A stretch of DNA of 16,454 nt from DATAEK01 sp036258055. GTDB taxonomy: Bacteria > Acidobacteriota > Vicinamibacteria > Vicinamibacterales > 2-12-FULL-66-21. Positions within the stretch are counted from its first letter, which is position 1. The number at the start of each line of letters is the position of its first letter. The position numbers and the translations under genes are program-made. Positions 6,038-13,737 of this stretch are shown in pieces. The notes below the pieces were generated by a model. The model made no database searches. It was given only the letters and a program-made list of their open reading frames with translations, and was not told the origin of the DNA. Where the stretch lies: contig DATAEK010000330.1 in assembly GCA_036258055.1 (NCBI GenBank), positions 1 through 16,454 of the forward strand, given 5' to 3'.

Positions 6038-7573
6038 ATGGACCACGTGAGCACGCCTGATCGGGCGCGCGCTGTCGACCCCGGCTTTCCCGGTCTCTTC
6101 CCCTTCACCCGGGGGATCCAGCCCACGATGTATCGCGGCCGCCTCTGGACGATGAGGCAATACGCAGGGTTCGGCACCGCGGCGGAATCGAATCGGCGCT
6201 ACCGATACCTTTTGGGGCAGGGAGTGACCGGGCTGAGCGTCGCGTTCGACCTTCCTACGCAAATGGGCTACGACTCGGATCACCGGCTGTCAGGTGGCGA
6301 AGTCGGTCGCGTCGGCGTGGCCATCGACTCTATCGACGACATGGCGGAGTTGTTCGAGGGAATCCCGCTCGATCGCGTGTCCACGTCGATGACGATCAAC
6401 GCGACCGCGATCATCCTGCTGGCACTCTACGTCGCGGTCGGGCGAAAGCAGGGCGTCTCTCCGGCGTCACTTTCGGGAACGGTGCAGAACGACATCCTGA
6501 AGGAATACGTCGCCCGAGGCACCTATATCTATCCGCCGCGACCGTCTCTGAGGATCGTGACGGACATGTTCGCGTATTGCGAGCGGGCGCTCCCGAACTG
6601 GAACACGATCTCGATCAGCGGCTACCACATCCGCGAAGCAGGGGCGACGGCAATCCAGGAGGTCGCCTTCACGTTCGCCAACGCGATCGCGTACGTCGAA
6701 TCGGCGGTGGGCGCCGGGCTCGACGTCAACCGGCTCGGTCAGCGGCTGTCATTCTTCTTCAATGCGCACAACGATTTCCTGGAGGAAATCGCCAAGTTCC
6801 GGGCCGCCCGGCGGCTGTGGGCGAGCATCATGCGCGATCGGTTCAGCGCCACGAACCCTCGCGCGCAGCAGCTCAGGTTCCACACGCAGACAGCCGGCAG
6901 CACCCTGACCGCCCAGCAGCCGGACAACAACATCGTCCGCGTGGCGCTGCAGGCGCTGGCGGCAATTCTCGGCGGCACCCAATCGCTCCACTGCAACGGT
7001 CGCGACGAGGCGCTCGGGCTTCCGACCGAAGAGTCCGCGCGCGTCGCGCTCAGGACCCAACAGATCATCGCTGCGGAATCAGGCGTCGCCAACACTGTGG
7101 ATCCGGTCGGCGGCGCGTACGCCATCGAAGAAATGACCACGCGAATCGAGTCGGGTGCGCGGGCCTTGATCGAGCGCATCGACGCGGCCGGCGGAACCCT
7201 TGCCGCTATTGAGCAGGGGCTGATCCAGCGTGAGATTCAGGAGTCGGCCTACCGTGCCCAGCAGGCGATCGATGCCGGCACGAGCGTGGTGGTCGGCGTC
7301 AATCGGTTCGAGACCGACGCCGCCGAAACGATCGATGTCCTGCGAATCGATCCCGAGATCGAGCGTCGTCAGGTCGAGCGCGTCCTAGCCGTTCGTAGCT
7401 CACGCGACCAGACGGCCTGGCGGTCTGCCATCGACAGCGTCACCTCGGCCGCGCGCAGCGCCGACAACCTCGTTCCCACCGTCATTCAGGCCGTCGAGGC
7501 GCGCGCGACCGTCGGCGAGATTGCCGATGCCCTGCGCGCGGTTTTCGGCGAACATCGCGAGATCGATGTCTGA
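6038..7573 (+). CDS. Methylmalonyl-CoA mutase, catalytic subunit without B12-binding domain
   Basis: Isomerises methylmalonyl-CoA and succinyl-CoA by adenosylcobalamin radical chemistry, the last step of propionyl-CoA assimilation; cytoplasmic. The 511 residues cover only the TIM-barrel substrate domain. The DxHxxG cobalamin-binding domain of full-length enzymes is absent, so this is the split large subunit (mcmA1 type) that needs a separate ~130-residue B12 subunit, not found in this window. Key residues by alignment to the Propionibacterium enzyme: Y42 in RQYAGFG (Y89), R160 in VARGTYIYPP (R207), H197 in ISGYHIREAGA (H244), with matching spacings. Y plus R at these sites indicates methylmalonyl-CoA rather than isobutyryl-CoA (F/Q) or 2-hydroxyisobutyryl-CoA specificity. 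The ATG at 6038 gives MDHVSTPDRARAVDPGFPG and a normal family start; earlier in-frame starts run into the promoter region. The stop overlaps the next gene's start. Confidence 0.93.
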   Translation: MDHVSTPDRARAVDPGFPGLFPFTRGIQPTMYRGRLWTMRQYAGFGTAAESNRRYRYLLGQGVTGLSVAFDLPTQMGYDSDHRLSGGEVGRVGVAIDSIDDMAELFEGIPLDRVSTSMTINATAIILLALYVAVGRKQGVSPASLSGTVQNDILKEYVARGTYIYPPRPSLRIVTDMFAYCERALPNWNTISISGYHIREAGATAIQEVAFTFANAIAYVESAVGAGLDVNRLGQRLSFFFNAHNDFLEEIAKFRAARRLWASIMRDRFSATNPRAQQLRFHTQTAGSTLTAQQPDNNIVRVALQALAAILGGTQSLHCNGRDEALGLPTEESARVALRTQQIIAAESGVANTVDPVGGAYAIEEMTTRIESGARALIERIDAAGGTLAAIEQGLIQREIQESAYRAQQAIDAGTSVVVGVNRFETDAAETIDVLRIDPEIERRQVERVLAVRSSRDQTAWRSAIDSVTSAARSADNLVPTVIQAVEARATVGEIADALRAVFGEHREIDV

Positions 7574-8642
7574 GCGCGCGCGGATCCCGGCCTCGGGCTC
7601 CGAAACGTCCCTGTTGTCGGTCGAACACCTGACCACCGGGTTCGATCAGCAGGGACGATTCGTGCCGGCGGTCATCGACGTGAGCTTCTCGGTCGGTGCC
7701 GGTGAAACGCTGTGCCTGGTCGGCGAGTCCGGCAGCGGAAAATCGCTGACCGCCTTCTCCATCATGCGTCTCGTGCAGCCACCGGGACGGATCGCGTCGG
7801 GTGCGATCCGCTTCAAGGGCCGGGATCTCTGTACGCTCGGCGAACGCGAGATGCAGCAGGTCCGTGGCGCGGAGATCGCGCTGATCTTCCAGGAGCCGAT
7901 GACCGCGCTCAATCCGGTCTTCACGATCGGCAATCAGATCGAAGAAACCTTGATTGTGCACGGGCGAGCCACGCGCCGGAGCGCCAGCCGGCGCGCAATC
8001 GAGCTCCTCGAGGCAGTCAGCATCCCTGAGCCGGCGCGGCGCGTGGGCGAGTACCCGCACCAGCTCTCCGGCGGTCTCCGGCAGCGTGCGCTCATCGCGA
8101 TTTCGCTGGCGTGCGAGCCGACGCTCGTGATCGCTGACGAGCCGACGACGGCGCTGGACGTCACGATTCAGGCTCAGATCCTCGACCTTCTGCGCGACTT
8201 GCAGAAGCGAATGGGCCTGGCTTTGGTGCTGATCACCCACGATCTCGGGGTCGTGGCCGAGATGGCGGACCGCGTCGCCGTCATGTACGCGGGGCGCATC
8301 GTCGAGGAGGCGCCGGTTCGCGCGCTCTTTGCGGACCCGAAACACCCGTACACGCGCGGGCTCATGGCCTCGATGCCAGGTGGAGCGCCGGGCACGAGGC
8401 TCCGCGCGATTCAGGGAACGGTGCCGCCGCTCGGCCAGCTTCCCGCTGGCTGCGCTTTCGCACCGCGCTGCCCCGAGCGCTTCGAACCATGCGACAAGTC
8501 GCCGCCGCGTACGACAGACCTGAGCGGCGAACGCACGGTCAAGTGCTACCTGCACGATCCTGCCGTCGAGGGCGCACGGGAGAACAACGGTCAGCCCCCT
8601 GCCGATAAGATGTCCATGCCGACCGCGCCGTCCCGAACCTGA
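7566..8642 (+). CDS. Oligopeptide/dipeptide ABC transporter ATPase, DppD/OppD type
   Basis: One of two ATPases that power peptide (or related nickel/oligosaccharide) uptake at the inner membrane. The 358-residue product has Walker A GESGSGKS (53-60), Q-loop Q109, signature LSGGLRQR (167-174), Walker B LVIADEP (187-193) and switch H225. The C-terminal extension GCAFAPRCPERFEPC plus a later Cys (C296, C302, C309, C327) is the family-specific oligopeptide-transporter domain, whose four cysteines bind an iron-sulfur cluster in studied homologues. ATG at 7566 overlaps the stop of the mutase gene by 8 nt, so translation is likely coupled; the ATG at 7521 would only extend it into that gene. No permease or binding-protein gene is present, so the transported substrate is unknown. 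Confidence 0.92.
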   Translation: MSERARIPASGSETSLLSVEHLTTGFDQQGRFVPAVIDVSFSVGAGETLCLVGESGSGKSLTAFSIMRLVQPPGRIASGAIRFKGRDLCTLGEREMQQVRGAEIALIFQEPMTALNPVFTIGNQIEETLIVHGRATRRSASRRAIELLEAVSIPEPARRVGEYPHQLSGGLRQRALIAISLACEPTLVIADEPTTALDVTIQAQILDLLRDLQKRMGLALVLITHDLGVVAEMADRVAVMYAGRIVEEAPVRALFADPKHPYTRGLMASMPGGAPGTRLRAIQGTVPPLGQLPAGCAFAPRCPERFEPCDKSPPRTTDLSGERTVKCYLHDPAVEGARENNGQPPADKMSMPTAPSRT

Positions 8643-9520
8643 TGCCCCTTCTGGAAGTGCGCAACCTCGTCAGAGAGTTCAGCCGGCGGCCCGGCCTGTT
8701 CTCCATTCCCTCGGTCACTCGTGCGGTGGATGGCGTCACTTTCTCGATCGAAGAGGGAGAGACCTTCGGGCTCGTCGGCGAGTCCGGAAGCGGCAAAACG
8801 ACCACCGGCCGCTGCATCCTGCGCCTCATCGAGCCGACGTCCGGGGAAGTGCGCTTTCGGAACGTGGACGTCCTGCGTTATTCGCGAGCGGAGATGCGGC
8901 AGGCGCGGCGGGACATGCAGATCGTCTTTCAGGATCCCTACTCGTCGCTCAATCCCCGCATGCGCGTCGGAGACATCGTCGAGGAACCGCTGGTGATCCA
9001 TCGAATGGGGGCGAAGGCGGCGCGCCGGGCGCGCGTCGCGGAGCTGTTCGAGCTCGTGGGCCTCGATCCATCGCAGCTGGCGAGGTATCCGCATCAGTTC
9101 AGCGGTGGCCAGCGCCAGCGGGTCGGCCTCGCGCGCGCGCTCGCGGTCAACCCCTCGTTCGTGATCGCAGACGAACCGGTGTCAGCGCTGGACGTCTCGG
9201 TCCAGGCGCAGGTCGTCAACCTGCTGATGGATCTGCAGCAACGGCTGAAGCTGACCTATCTGTTCATCGCGCACGATCTGCGGCTGGTTCGCCACATCTG
9301 CAGCCGGGTCGCGGTGATGTACCTGGGACGGATCGTCGAGATGGGTCCAACCGAGCGGCTGTTCGACGCCCCCGCGCACCCCTACACTCGGGCGCTGCTC
9401 TCGGCGATTCCGGTCCCGGATCCCACCGCGCCGCGCCAGCGCATCGTCCTCGATCCGGCGAGCTTCAAACGCGACGCGCCGCTGCGGGACATTGCGGACG
9501 GCCATCGAGCCGCAATCTAG
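8642..9520 (+). CDS. Oligopeptide/dipeptide ABC transporter ATPase, DppF/OppF type
   Basis: Partner ATPase of the preceding gene; DppD and DppF types normally form the heterodimer under two permeases. The 292 residues contain Walker A GESGSGKT (46-53), Q97 in IVFQDPYSSLNP, signature FSGGQRQR (153-160), Walker B FVIADEP (173-179) and H211. FQDPYSSLNPRM and the HPYTRALLSAIPVPDP segment are hallmarks of the F-type subunit. The C-terminus is short: it ends LDPASFKRDAPLRDIADGHRAAI and has none of the cysteines of the usual GCxFxxRCP domain, unlike its partner. It begins on the last base of the upstream stop (TGATG), a coupled start. Two hairpins follow the stop. No membrane components are seen in the window. 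Confidence 0.92.
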   Translation: MPLLEVRNLVREFSRRPGLFSIPSVTRAVDGVTFSIEEGETFGLVGESGSGKTTTGRCILRLIEPTSGEVRFRNVDVLRYSRAEMRQARRDMQIVFQDPYSSLNPRMRVGDIVEEPLVIHRMGAKAARRARVAELFELVGLDPSQLARYPHQFSGGQRQRVGLARALAVNPSFVIADEPVSALDVSVQAQVVNLLMDLQQRLKLTYLFIAHDLRLVRHICSRVAVMYLGRIVEMGPTERLFDAPAHPYTRALLSAIPVPDPTAPRQRIVLDPASFKRDAPLRDIADGHRAAI

Positions 9521-9528
9521 AACGCGCA

Positions 9529-9559
9529 ACGTTCAGCGTGCCGCGTGCACGCTGAACGT
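9529..9559. terminator. Hairpin after the DppF-type gene
   Basis: ACGTTCAGCGTG (9529-9540) and CACGCTGAACGT (9548-9559) form a perfect 12-bp stem with a 7-nt loop, starting 8 nt past the stop of the plus-strand gene and 14 nt beyond the stop of the convergent minus-strand gene. No T-run is present. It probably works as a transcription end or mRNA 3' stabiliser for one or both convergent operons. Confidence 0.6.
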
Positions 9560-9563
9560 GTGA

Positions 9564-9583
9564 GGGCGGCCGTCAGGCCGCCC
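9564..9583. terminator. GC hairpin at the 3' end of the MacB-type ATPase gene
   Basis: GGGCGGCC (9564-9571) and GGCCGCCC (9576-9583) form a perfect 8-bp stem with loop GTCA. The stop codon of the minus-strand gene (9573-9575) lies in the loop, so the last codons form part of the stem. Together with the hairpin at 9529-9559 it makes a tandem hairpin between convergent genes. Confidence 0.45.
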
Positions 9584-10259
9584 GCTTAGCGTCCTTCTCG
9601 ACCTGTCCGTCTCTGATGTGAATGGCGCGGTGGGCGTAGGCGGCAATGTCGGCTTCGTGGGTGACGAGCACGATCGTGTTGCCGCTCTGGTGCAGGCGAT
9701 CGAAGAGGGCCATGATTTCACTGCCGGTCTTCGAATCCAGGTTCCCCGTCGGCTCGTCGGCCAGCAGGATTGACGGGTTGTTCACGAGCGCCCTCGCAAT
9801 CGCGACGCGCTGACGCTGTCCCCCGGAAAGCTCGTTCGGTCGGTGCGAGGCGCGAGACGTCAACTCGACCTTCTCGAGCGCCTGCCGTGCCCGTTCCTGC
9901 CGCTGCTTCCCGGACACACCGCCGTACACGAGCGGCAACTCGACGTTGTGCAGCGCTGTTGCCCGCGGCAGCAGGTTGAACGTCTGGAAGACGAACCCGA
10001 TCTCCTCGTTCCGGATCCGCGCGAGCTCGTCGTCGTTCATCGACGCTACTTCCTTGTTGTTCAGGAGGTAGCTCCCCTTGGTCGGCGTGTCGAGGCAGCC
10101 GATGAGGTTCATGAGCGTGGACTTGCCGGAACCCGACGGGCCCATGATCGCGACGTACTCGCCGCGATCGATCTCGATGGAGACGCCACGAAGCGCGTGG
10201 ATTTCCTCGTCGCCCATCACGTAGGTCTTCCAGAGGTCGCGGGTTTCGATCAGAGCCAT
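9573..10259 (-). CDS. ABC transporter ATPase, MacB/LolD type
   Basis: ATP-binding subunit of the family that drives MacB-like efflux or LolCDE-like lipoprotein release at the inner membrane; these use mechanotransmission rather than ordinary transport. The 228-residue length is typical for a stand-alone ATPase. Seen: Walker A GPSGSGKS (40-47), Q92 in FVFQTFNLLPRATALHNVELP (a strong family hallmark), signature LSGGQRQR (144-151), Walker B ILLADEP (164-170), the PTGNLDS D-loop and H201. The family's usual FtsX-like permease is not adjacent: downstream lies the convergent DppF-type gene, upstream the PilM-like gene. The MacB-versus-LolD assignment cannot be settled without the permease. The ribosome binding site is weak; a possible promoter lies at 10299-10327. 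Confidence 0.88.
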   Translation of the reverse strand: MALIETRDLWKTYVMGDEEIHALRGVSIEIDRGEYVAIMGPSGSGKSTLMNLIGCLDTPTKGSYLLNNKEVASMNDDELARIRNEEIGFVFQTFNLLPRATALHNVELPLVYGGVSGKQRQERARQALEKVELTSRASHRPNELSGGQRQRVAIARALVNNPSILLADEPTGNLDSKTGSEIMALFDRLHQSGNTIVLVTHEADIAAYAHRAIHIRDGQVEKDAKRAA

Positions 10260-10298
10260 AAGGGTTGTCGGGGTCTGCAGAGCGCCGGCCGAATTCTG

Positions 10299-10327
10299 AT
10301 TCTACAGCAGTCCGCAGTGCCGCTGAA
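10299..10327 (-). promoter_or_regulatory. Weak promoter candidate for the MacB-type ATPase
   Basis: In the 121-nt gap on the minus strand, TAGAAT (10304-10299) is one mismatch from the -10 consensus and lies 17 bp after TTCAGC (10327-10322), a poor -35. It would give a leader of about 30-35 nt. Co-transcription with the upstream PilM-like gene is equally possible. Confidence 0.3.
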
Positions 10328-10380
10328 GATGTGGCGGAAGCGGGAGCGAACCCCCGGTCGGTAAGACGACCAGGCGGTAC

Positions 10381-11766
10381 TTACGGTTGGCTCGGACCTG
10401 TGGTTCCTCGTCCTCGCCTGGCGATCGGGCCGTCTGCGGACGCCGAAGGGACGCGGATGACCGCGCCCTCGCGATCGCGGAGGACGACGGCGTCAGGGTC
10501 GATGGTGACGATCTGGAGATCTCCGACTGCGTCCCCGACTTCCACGAACCGGCCGTCGACGAGCGCAACGTTGCGGACCGAGCCAGTCAGTATGAGATCG
10601 ACCGCTGGCGGATGAACGCTGCTGAAACCCTCGGGCGCGACAGGCCGCTCAGTCGCGCGGGCGACCACGGTCGAACCCATGGCCGCGAATCCCCGCCCCG
10701 CGCGAACTCGCGGGACGAACGAGCCGCTCGTCGCGGCGGGCGTAGGGATCGCAAACCCCGGCGCCGCTCTGGTAATTGACGGAGTAACGCTCGGCGAACT
10801 CGCCGACGCCGCGGCGGCTGTCACCTCAGGTGGCGACGCGCTCTCGACAGACAGGGGCGTGATGATCGCAGGCCCACCGGGGGCATGAATCGCGGCCGGT
10901 GGCGGTGCCGGCATCCCGGTTCGATTCGGCGCCGCCGTCCAGCCCGCCGATGCGAGGAGCGCGACGCTGAATACCGCGGCGGCCCTGCGAATCAGCTGCG
11001 GCGATGGCATCGCCCAGGGGGCAGGGAGCGGCGCGTCTATCGCCGCGCACGCCAGTCGCAACGCGGGTGCCGCCTCGAGCAAAGATCGTCCGAGCGGTTC
11101 ACCCGCCAGCGTCAACCCTGCGGTCGAATCCAGCGTCTCGACCTCGAGATCGAGCTCCTCGATGAGCGGCATCGCGAGCGATCGCAGATCCGGCATGTCG
11201 CCGCACGTGACGGCGCTTCCGACGCGGATGCCGTACCGCGTCTTTACCGTCTTGATGGCCTGCTGCAACTCCGGCGCAAGCTGAGAAACGTAGAGGTATC
11301 GCCGGAGCAGCGAGGCGTGAGCAGAGTCTGGAAGCGGCGCACGCGCGACCGTCCAGTCGAACGTCCGCGTGAAGAGCAGCCGGGAACCGCACACGATTGA
11401 GAACGCGGCGCGATCGCGGTTCAACGCGAGCCATGCGACGCCATCACCTGTTGCCCGCGTGGTACGCGGGGCCAGAAGGGCCAGCGCCTGCGGTGGAGAG
11501 ATGACCGACTTCACGTCGAAGCCGGCGTCCGTCAGCAGGTCGTGCGCATTCTCGGTCAACCAGCTGACAGCACAGAGCTGGCGCGGAAGCTCGGCCGAAC
11601 GGCGGACGTCATCGAGGGCCTTGGCAAATCGACCGTCACGCAGAGCGGCTTCGGGGTATTCGAGACGGTGGGCAAAGGACAGCCCGAGGTCCCACCCCGG
11701 CAGGGGCCGGGCGTGGATGACGACGCAGGATTCCGGGCCGATTTCAACGCCGGTCAGGCTCGTCAT
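10381..11766 (-). CDS. PilM/MshI-like protein fused to a GspC/MshK-like periplasmic domain
   Basis: I read this 461-residue protein as a bitopic secretion/pilus-type component. Residues 1-245 look like the actin-like PilM/GspL/MshI fold: TGVEIGPESCVVIHA at the N-terminus, WLALNRDRAAFSIVCGSRLLFTRTF (112-136), and VGSAVTCGDMPDLRSLAMPLIEELDLEVETLD (182-213). A single hydrophobic helix follows (about 262-279), then a 110-residue linker rich in Pro, Ala and Ser. The C-terminal domain (389-441, ILTGSVRNVALVDGRFVEVGDAVGDLQIVTIDPDAVVLRDREG) matches the pattern of GspC/PilP/MshK beta domains (VNG..V.VGD.V.G..V..I....V.L). That would join a cytoplasmic and a periplasmic machine part in one chain. No other pilus gene is nearby. 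ATG at 11766 is 17 nt after the acs stop, so the two are probably co-transcribed. Domain calls come from pattern recognition and are moderate in strength. Confidence 0.6.
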   Translation of the reverse strand: MTSLTGVEIGPESCVVIHARPLPGWDLGLSFAHRLEYPEAALRDGRFAKALDDVRRSAELPRQLCAVSWLTENAHDLLTDAGFDVKSVISPPQALALLAPRTTRATGDGVAWLALNRDRAAFSIVCGSRLLFTRTFDWTVARAPLPDSAHASLLRRYLYVSQLAPELQQAIKTVKTRYGIRVGSAVTCGDMPDLRSLAMPLIEELDLEVETLDSTAGLTLAGEPLGRSLLEAAPALRLACAAIDAPLPAPWAMPSPQLIRRAAAVFSVALLASAGWTAAPNRTGMPAPPPAAIHAPGGPAIITPLSVESASPPEVTAAAASASSPSVTPSITRAAPGFAIPTPAATSGSFVPRVRAGRGFAAMGSTVVARATERPVAPEGFSSVHPPAVDLILTGSVRNVALVDGRFVEVGDAVGDLQIVTIDPDAVVLRDREGAVIRVPSASADGPIARRGRGTTGPSQP

Positions 11767-11783
11767 TCAGCAACTGGGCCAGG

Positions 11784-13733
11784 TCAGGTTTCCAATTCTT
11801 CGTAGTCGGCCTTCAGGCGCGCCACGACGGCTGGATCCGCCAATGTCGTCGTATCCCCCAGCGCCTTCCCCTCCGCGATGTCGCGCAGGAGACGCCGCAT
11901 GATCTTTCCCGATCGTGTTTTCGGCAGATCCGCGGCGAACAATACCTGGTCGGGGCGCGCAATCGCGCCTATTTTCTTGATCACGTGTTCTTTGAGCTCA
12001 TCCGCGAGCCCTTCCGACGGCGTGATCCCTTCCTTGACCGTCACGAACGCCGCGATAGCCTGGCCCTTGATCTCGTGGTGACGTCCAACGACGGCGGCTT
12101 CCGCAACCTTGGGGTGATCGACCAGCGCACTCTCCACCTCCATCGTCCCGAGACGATGGCCGGCGACGTTCAGGACGTCGTCGACGCGGCCGAGAAGCCA
12201 GTAGAACCCATCGTCGTCGCGTCGCGCGCCATCGCCGGTGAAGTAGCTGCCATCCTTCCACTGGCTCCAGTACTGTTTGACGTACCGCACGGGATCGCCG
12301 TAGATGCCTCGCAGCATCGCCGGCCACGGGCGCGTGAGCGTCAGGAGCCCCCCGCCGGTTTCGACGCGCTTGCCTCCTGCCTCACGCACTTCCGCGAACA
12401 CGCCGGGAAAGGGCCGCGTTGCGGATCCGGGCTTGGTGCTCGTGATTCCCGGGAGCGGCGTGATCATGATCATGCCTGTCTCGGTCTGCCACCACGTGTC
12501 GACGATCGGGCAGCGTTCGCGCCCGATGTTGAGGTGGTACCAGATCCACGCCTCGGGATTGATCGGCTCTCCTACCGAACCGAGCAGCCGCAACGAGCTG
12601 AGATCGCGCTTCGCCGGCCACTCCGTCCCCCAACGCATGAATGCCCTGATCGCCGTCGGCGCCGTGTAGAAGATCGTCACGCCGTGGCGCTCGATGATCT
12701 CCCAGAACCGATCTTTGTGCGGCCAATCCGGCGCACCTTCGTACATGACGACCGTCGCACCGTTCGCGAGCGGGCCGTAGACGACGTAGCTGTGCCCGGT
12801 GACCCATCCGATGTCAGCGGTACACCAGTACACGTCGTCGTCTTTGAGATCGAAGACCCACTTCGTCGTCGCGTACGTGCCGACCAGGTATCCGCCGGTC
12901 GTATGCAGGATCCCCTTCGGCTTCCCGGTAGTGCCCGAGGTGTAGAGGATGTAGAGCATGTCCTCCGAGTCCATGGCCTCGGGTGGGCAGGCGTAAGGCG
13001 CCGATCGCATCAGGCGGTGATACCAGTGGTCACGGCCTTCATGGATCTCTACCGGGAAATCGGAGCCGGCCTGGCGCTGCACGACGATGACGTGTTTGAT
13101 CGAAGGCGTTTCGCGCAACGCCTCGTCGGCCATCTTCTTGAGCGGCACGACCTGTCCGCGGCGATAGCCGCCGTCTGCCGTGACCAGCAGAGCTGCCTGC
13201 GCGTCGTTGATCCGATCCCGCAGCGATTCGGCGCTGAAGCCGCCGAAGACGACGGTGTGCACCGCGCCGATGCGTGCGCACGCCAGCATGGCGATGGCGA
13301 GCTCCGGGATGAGCGGCAGGTAGAGCGCCACGCGATCGCCCCGCTTCAAGCCGAGCGATTTCAGCACGTTCGCGAACTTACTGACCTCGCGATACAGCTC
13401 CCAATAGGTCAACGTCCGGCGATCGCCCGGCTCGCCTTCCCACACAATCGCCGCCTTGTTGCGGCGCGCCGTGCGTACGTGGCGGTCGAGACAATTCGCG
13501 CTGGCGTTGAGTTTGCCGCCGATGAACCACTGCGCGTAAGGCAAGGACCAGCGCAGCACTTCGTCCCACGGACGGATCCACTCCAGCTCTCGCGCGAAGC
13601 CTGCCCAGAATGCCTCCGGGTCCGCCGCGGCACGTTCGTAGATCGATGGATCGTTGACGTTCGCCGTCTTACGCCACTCGCCCAACGGCGGAAAGCGTCG
13701 ATCCTCCTTCAGCAGCGCATCGATTTCGTCCAT
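11784..13733 (-). CDS. acs: Acetyl-CoA synthetase (AMP-forming)
   Basis: Activates acetate to acetyl-CoA through acetyl-AMP; cytoplasmic adenylate-forming enzyme. With ATG at 13733 the protein is 649 residues (MDEIDALLKEDRRFPPLGEW), nearly the same as the Salmonella enzyme; the longer frame from 13823 would add 30 residues read from the upstream gene. Visible: the phosphate-binding loop YTSGTTGKPKG (264-274), TADIGWVTGHSY, DTWWQTETG (412-420) whose Trp pair limits the pocket to short acyl groups, the hinge GRVDDVLNVAGHRLGTMEVE, and the C-terminal PKTRSGKIMRR with K610, the lysine acetylated to silence the enzyme in bacteria. It starts 4 nt after the stop of a membrane-protein gene and is followed 17 nt later by the PilM-like gene, so it sits in the middle of a minus-strand operon. 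No acetylase or deacetylase gene is next to it. Confidence 0.96.
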   Translation of the reverse strand: MDEIDALLKEDRRFPPLGEWRKTANVNDPSIYERAAADPEAFWAGFARELEWIRPWDEVLRWSLPYAQWFIGGKLNASANCLDRHVRTARRNKAAIVWEGEPGDRRTLTYWELYREVSKFANVLKSLGLKRGDRVALYLPLIPELAIAMLACARIGAVHTVVFGGFSAESLRDRINDAQAALLVTADGGYRRGQVVPLKKMADEALRETPSIKHVIVVQRQAGSDFPVEIHEGRDHWYHRLMRSAPYACPPEAMDSEDMLYILYTSGTTGKPKGILHTTGGYLVGTYATTKWVFDLKDDDVYWCTADIGWVTGHSYVVYGPLANGATVVMYEGAPDWPHKDRFWEIIERHGVTIFYTAPTAIRAFMRWGTEWPAKRDLSSLRLLGSVGEPINPEAWIWYHLNIGRERCPIVDTWWQTETGMIMITPLPGITSTKPGSATRPFPGVFAEVREAGGKRVETGGGLLTLTRPWPAMLRGIYGDPVRYVKQYWSQWKDGSYFTGDGARRDDDGFYWLLGRVDDVLNVAGHRLGTMEVESALVDHPKVAEAAVVGRHHEIKGQAIAAFVTVKEGITPSEGLADELKEHVIKKIGAIARPDQVLFAADLPKTRSGKIMRRLLRDIAEGKALGDTTTLADPAVVARLKADYEELET

Positions 13734-13737
13734 GGTC

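Noticed and set aside
7482..8555. 357-codon antisense frame over the DppD-type ATPase gene
   Set aside because: Arg/His/Asp-rich shadow; the sense frame has all ATPase motifs.
10331..10372. tRNA-like 3' end on the minus strand (GGTTCGCTCCCG followed by CTTCCGCCACA)
   Set aside because: It has a T-arm-like GTTCG and a CCA-like end, but the T-stem does not pair properly, the A58 position is C, and no matching acceptor, D or anticodon arm is found upstream.
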